From contig NZ_LAVA02000090.1 in assembly GCF_000974985.2 (NCBI RefSeq), forward strand, positions 62,001-126,000: a stretch of 64,000 nucleotides of DNA, given 5' to 3'. The first letter of the stretch is position 1, and the number at the start of each line of letters is the position of its first letter. The DNA comes from Streptomyces mangrovisoli. GTDB taxonomy: Bacteria > Actinomycetota > Actinomycetes > Streptomycetales > Streptomycetaceae. Shown here in pieces: positions 60,717-64,000 of this stretch. The notes beneath the pieces were generated by a model, which was not told the origin of the DNA, ran no database searches, and saw only the letters and a list, made by a program, of their open reading frames with translations. The position numbers and the translations under genes are program-made.

Positions 60717-61885
60717 TTGCTCCTCGGTCCGTCGTGGGGGTGGCGTGCGTGGTGCTGGCGCAGCAGGTCGGCGCCGTAGTCGCCGCCGTTGGGGGTGCGC
60801 ACGATGGTGTGGATGTGCCGTCGGGTGGGGTGGTCGTTGGCGTACATCACGCCGGCCATGTGCTCGAACTCGACGAGGATCACCGGACTGTGCAGGCGGT
60901 AGTAGAAGACGCCGTCCGGGTCGCCGACCCACCCGAAGTAGGTGTCGCCCTCGTGGGCCAGGACCTCGTCCGTGCGGACCTTGGCGTGGCCGGGGCCCGC
61001 CCGGTCGGTGTAGAGGGCGATCAGGTCGAGGGCGGCGTGCCGCTGGTCACCGATGAGTTCGCTCAGGGGGAGGCCGGCGAAGTCCAGTTCCCAGTTGTCC
61101 CGGAAGGCGCCCACGAACAGCTCGTCCGGCAATTCGTCGGCGATCGTGGCCCGTTGCCGCTGGGGCACCGACAGTCCCGCGAACACCTCCTGTCCCGCGG
61201 CCTCTTCGGCACGGAAGGCGGTCGTTCCGGCGAACTTCCCGCCCTCCGCGAGAACGGGTTCTGCGCCCAGGAAGGTCGGGGTAAGGACCATGTGGTCCTC
61301 GACCAGGGCGCAGTTGACGTTCACGTGGTGGCCGTCGAGCTGCCAGCCGAAGGGGCCCTCGCCGAGCGGGTCGCCGTAGACGCTGAACCAGTACAGCCAC
61401 TCGTTGAGCGCGTCGGTCTCGCCGCGGATCTCCCCGATGGTCAGGTTGAGCCGCATCAGGTCGACGACCTGCCGGAATCCGGCCCCGCTGAGGGACGCCC
61501 GGACCAGGTCGAGGGCCAACTGCCTTTTGACGTCGTCGAGTTCTTCCAGGCACAGGCCGTGGCGGAGGAAGTAGCGGGCACCGTTGTTCCAGTGGCGCCA
61601 GGTCACGTCCCGCATGGGGAAGCGCGCGTCGTGCAGTTCGTTCGGGGTGAGCGCCCTCAGGTAGGCCGCGGCCGCCTCGCGGATGCGGGTGGTGTCGACG
61701 CCGGTGCCGGTCAGCGGGTAGAGGCCGGGGACCGGTCCGTCGGAGGTGACCACTCCGCGCAGCGGCTCGTCGGCCGCCTCACGGCGCCAGTCGACCTTGG
61801 CGAGCAGTTCGGGTGTCCAGAGCTCCGGTTCGCGGGTGGGGGCCGAGGGGCGTATCCGCAACCGCGCGTCGTCCGTGCCGTCCAT
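60713..61885 (-). CDS. DUF3500 family protein
   Basis: This 390-residue protein matches the DUF3500 pattern: an N-terminal helix-rich region (LRALTPNELHDARFPMRD), GWQLDGHHVNVNCALV followed by TPTFLGAEP, and a C-terminal FGWVGDPDGVFYYRLHSPVILVEFEH with HIHTIVRTPNGGDYG. Conserved His residues suggest a metal-dependent enzyme, but the biochemical role of the family is unknown. It is coupled to the copy-2 decarboxylase-like gene, which suggests a linked step. Confidence 0.85.
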   Translation of the reverse strand: MDGTDDARLRIRPSAPTREPELWTPELLAKVDWRREAADEPLRGVVTSDGPVPGLYPLTGTGVDTTRIREAAAAYLRALTPNELHDARFPMRDVTWRHWNNGARYFLRHGLCLEELDDVKRQLALDLVRASLSGAGFRQVVDLMRLNLTIGEIRGETDALNEWLYWFSVYGDPLGEGPFGWQLDGHHVNVNCALVEDHMVLTPTFLGAEPVLAEGGKFAGTTAFRAEEAAGQEVFAGLSVPQRQRATIADELPDELFVGAFRDNWELDFAGLPLSELIGDQRHAALDLIALYTDRAGPGHAKVRTDEVLAHEGDTYFGWVGDPDGVFYYRLHSPVILVEFEHMAGVMYANDHPTRRHIHTIVRTPNGGDYGADLLRQHHARHPHDGPRSK

Positions 61886-61926
61886 CGCTGCCGGCTCCTT
61901 TCTCGTGGGATGGGTCGCCGGTCCGC

Positions 61927-62925
61927 TCACGCGTCGAGGAACGCCACGTCCTTGTGGATGCGGTCCAGGTCGACGGGGGTGCGGACGAGTCCTTGTTCGA
62001 GGGCGTAGCGGGCCGCGATCTCCAGGCAGCGGGCGAGGGAGTCGCTGCAGCCGGCGGTGACCGCCCGGCCCGCCGGGGTGGCGGGGTCCCGCTCGCCGAC
62101 TGTCTCGTCGATGCCCCGGGCGAGCGCCCGGAACAGGGCGGTGACCGCGTCGGGGCGGGAGCGCAGGACGTCGTCGCGGACGACCAGCAGATGGTTCGCG
62201 GGCACCGTGCCGTGCCGCTCGACCCATGCGGCGGCCGCTTCCTCCGCGTCCTCGATCACGGGCACCAGGGGGACGCCCTGGACACCGATGGCGCGCGGCC
62301 CGAGCACCGCCGCGTCCACGTCGGCGGCCCGCAGCAGGGCGGCGACGCCGCCGGCCGAGGACCGCCGGACGTTCGGCGGGTTCACGTAGGTGTCGACGTG
62401 CGCGTCCTCGGTCGTGACCCAGGTGACGTCCGACGCCTCGACGCCGTAGTCCTCGCGCAGGATGCCGCGCACCCACAGACCGGTGGTCTGGCCGTACGAC
62501 CGCACCCCGATCCGGCGCCCGGCGAGCCGCCGCACGTCCAGCTCGGGCCCGTCGGGCAGCCGGGTCAGCGAGTGGTGGTGCGTGGCGCCGATCAGCACGG
62601 CCGGGAGCAGGGTGAGGGGGACGCCCGCGTCACGTGCCATCAGGTAGGTGGCGACGGGCATCTCGCAGACGTCGAACTCCAGCGCGCGCACCATCCGTGG
62701 GAACGCGGTGTGCAGCGGGGAGGCGGACAGGAAGCGGCAGTCGGCGCCCGCCACGGGGATCGTGCCGTCTCTCAGGACGCGGGTGTGGGGGTAGTCGCCG
62801 AGCAGGACGTCGAGCGTCTCGCCGGTCCGGACGTGCGGCTCTTCGTGGCCTTGGACGAGTGGCGTGTCGCGGTCCGCCGCAGGGGTGTTCACGGTCGCGG
62901 TCTCCTCGCTCCTGGCTCTGCTCAT
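61927..62925 (-). CDS. 4,5-dihydroxyphthalate decarboxylase-family protein, copy 3
   Basis: This 332-residue paralogue carries FDVCEMPVATYLMARDAGVPLT, GATHHHSLTRLP and GVRSYGQTTGLWVRGILREDYGVEASDVTWV, the same blocks as copies 1 and 2. The N-terminal 35 residues are an extra acidic leader. Its ATG at 62925 overlaps the stop of the TPP enzyme (ATGA). Confidence 0.82.
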   Translation of the reverse strand: MSRARSEETATVNTPAADRDTPLVQGHEEPHVRTGETLDVLLGDYPHTRVLRDGTIPVAGADCRFLSASPLHTAFPRMVRALEFDVCEMPVATYLMARDAGVPLTLLPAVLIGATHHHSLTRLPDGPELDVRRLAGRRIGVRSYGQTTGLWVRGILREDYGVEASDVTWVTTEDAHVDTYVNPPNVRRSSAGGVAALLRAADVDAAVLGPRAIGVQGVPLVPVIEDAEEAAAAWVERHGTVPANHLLVVRDDVLRSRPDAVTALFRALARGIDETVGERDPATPAGRAVTAGCSDSLARCLEIAARYALEQGLVRTPVDLDRIHKDVAFLDA

Positions 62926-64000
62926 ACGTCCTCGCCGTACCAGAGGCGCCGGTAGGGCGGGCTGAGCACCGTGCGGGTGATGCGGACGTCGATGACGGTG
63001 GGGCGGGGTTCGCGGACGTACTCGGCGAGTGCGGAACGCAGTTGGTCCGTGGTGCGCACGGTGGCGCCCGATCCGCCCAGGGCCACGGCCACGGCGCCGA
63101 GTTCCGGTGTCGGGATGACGGCGAGTTCGGGGTCGAGGTTCTTGGCCGCCGACTTGTGGTACTCGGCGCCGAGGCCCTCGTCGTTCATGACGACGACCAG
63201 CAGGGGCAGCCCGTAGCGGCAGGCGGTCTCGAACTCCGGAAGGTGCATGAGGAAGCTGGCGTCGCCCTCGACCACGAAGGAGGGCCGGCCGCCGTCCGCG
63301 ACGATCTTCCCGATGGTCAGCAGCGGAGCCTGGCCGATGGCGCCGAACATCCCGTAGTTGGAGACGATCTCGCGGGAGCGCTGGAACAGCATGGTCCCGA
63401 AGTCCGTCTGGTGTCCGCTGCCGAGCACCAGGTCGATCTCGCCCGGGAGTTGCTCGTCGAGCACCGTGATCGCCTCGCGCGGGTCGATCAGTCCCGGCTC
63501 GCGGACGAGGTCGGCCGGATCGACGAGCGGTGCGGCCAGCCGGCCGCGGACCCCGGCGGTGTGGAAGCCCTCGATCCGTACGGAGCGGCTCGCGAGTTCC
63601 CGCTCCAGCGCCGCCAGCGCGGTCACCGCGTCGGAGCGGACGTAGACGTCGGCGGCGGCGCCGTTGCCCATGATCAAGTGCTCGGCGGAGTCGATCTGCA
63701 CGTACGTGGCTTCGGGGAAGAGGTAACCGGCCTCGGTGGTGTAGTGGTTGAGGCTGGCGCCGACCGCGATCACGCAGTCGGCCTCCTGGAGCAGTTCCAT
63801 CGCCACCCGGTTACCGAACAGCCCGGAGATGCCCACGTGGTGCTCGGTCCGCTCGCGCAGCCAGTTCTTCGCCTGGAGTGTGGTGGCGATCAGGGCGCCC
63901 GTACGCTCCTGAAGCCGCAGCACACCCTCGCCCGCGTCGGCCTGCCGGGCGCCGCGCCCCACGATGATCACGACACGCTTGCTCGCCTGCACCACGTCGG
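62922..64000 (-). CDS. TPP-dependent enzyme (acetolactate synthase/benzoylformate decarboxylase superfamily), partial
   Basis: The gene runs off the right edge, so only the middle and C-terminal domains (about 360 codons) are seen. The middle domain has VVIIVGRGARQADAGEGVL; the C-terminal TPP domain has GMFGAIGQAPLLTIGKIV, EGDASFLMHLPEFETACRYG and VVVMNDEGLGAEYH, which is the GDx...N diphosphate-magnesium motif. These enzymes decarboxylate 2-oxo acids or join them to aldehydes. The N-terminal PYR domain with the catalytic glutamate is outside the window. Gene order puts it at or near the start of the cluster's message. Confidence 0.88.
   Translation of the reverse strand, partial: DVVQASKRVVIIVGRGARQADAGEGVLRLQERTGALIATTLQAKNWLRERTEHHVGISGLFGNRVAMELLQEADCVIAVGASLNHYTTEAGYLFPEATYVQIDSAEHLIMGNGAAADVYVRSDAVTALAALERELASRSVRIEGFHTAGVRGRLAAPLVDPADLVREPGLIDPREAITVLDEQLPGEIDLVLGSGHQTDFGTMLFQRSREIVSNYGMFGAIGQAPLLTIGKIVADGGRPSFVVEGDASFLMHLPEFETACRYGLPLLVVVMNDEGLGAEYHKSAAKNLDPELAVIPTPELGAVAVALGGSGATVRTTDQLRSALAEYVREPRPTVIDVRITRTVLSPPYRRLWYGEDV

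Overview
The window is high-GC actinobacterial DNA, most likely from a Streptomyces chromosome. The evidence is strong G/C bias at third codon positions, many GTG starts, four-base ATGA/GTGA gene overlaps, twin-arginine secreted enzymes, several plant or fungal polysaccharide hydrolases with carbohydrate-binding modules, SpoIIE-type phosphatases, a DUF574-type methyltransferase and short CspA proteins. No rRNA, tRNA, CRISPR array, phage or transposase was seen.

Region 1 (about 0.7-20.6 kb) starts with a SMI1/KNR4-like protein and a glutamate decarboxylase. It continues with what looks like a salvage system for cell-wall peptides and D-amino acids. A leftward set encodes an XRE-cupin regulator, a LysA-type decarboxylase and an S9 peptidase. 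Divergent from it is a rightward run: an RpiR/MurR-like SIS regulator, an M20 peptidase, a complete five-gene oligopeptide ABC importer, a GNAT acyltransferase, an N-acylamino-acid racemase/OSBS-family enzyme, a DppA-type D-aminopeptidase, a second M20 deacylase and an L,D-carboxypeptidase. It ends at a strong terminator. From the importer to the second M20 gene, most junctions overlap by 1-8 bases or nearly touch.

Region 2 (21-31 kb) is carbohydrate- and plant-polymer-oriented. It holds a Tat-exported GH55-like beta-1,3-glucanase, a tannase/feruloyl-esterase with an MHS-type transporter and a divergent GAF-PucR regulator, and a GH16 glucanase with two CBM13-type lectin domains. The two glucanase genes carry the same LacI-type palindrome (GAGAGCGCTCTC), and the GH16 upstream promoter also carries a DasR-box-like inverted repeat.

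Region 3 (30.5-50 kb) is a mixed accessory region: a cold-shock protein, a methyltransferase, a GAF-SpoIIE phosphatase with no normal start codon for its conserved N-terminus, a GNAT, a deleted dioxygenase pseudogene, an MFS gene and a WYL regulator whose 3' ends have run into each other, an OsmC protein, a thioredoxin-like protein, a secreted intradiol dioxygenase, a GH11 xylanase with a CBM2, a CbiZ amidohydrolase, an MFS transporter behind an 18-bp palindrome, and a very repetitive HTH-TPR protein. Several genes here show decay.

Region 4 (50-64 kb) has a cold-shock protein followed by a DEAD-box helicase, then a MerR-type protein. A long leftward cluster runs to the window edge: a TPP-dependent decarboxylase/synthase-like enzyme (cut by the edge), three divergent paralogues of the 4,5-dihydroxyphthalate-decarboxylase family, a DUF3500 protein, an amidohydrolase, a GntR regulator, a type-B carboxylesterase, a NMT1/SsuA-type binding protein with permease, and a Tat-exported beta-propeller lactonase-like protein. 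It looks like an uncharacterised ester or aromatic-acid catabolic pathway and is, with the peptide-salvage cluster, the most interesting part of the window.
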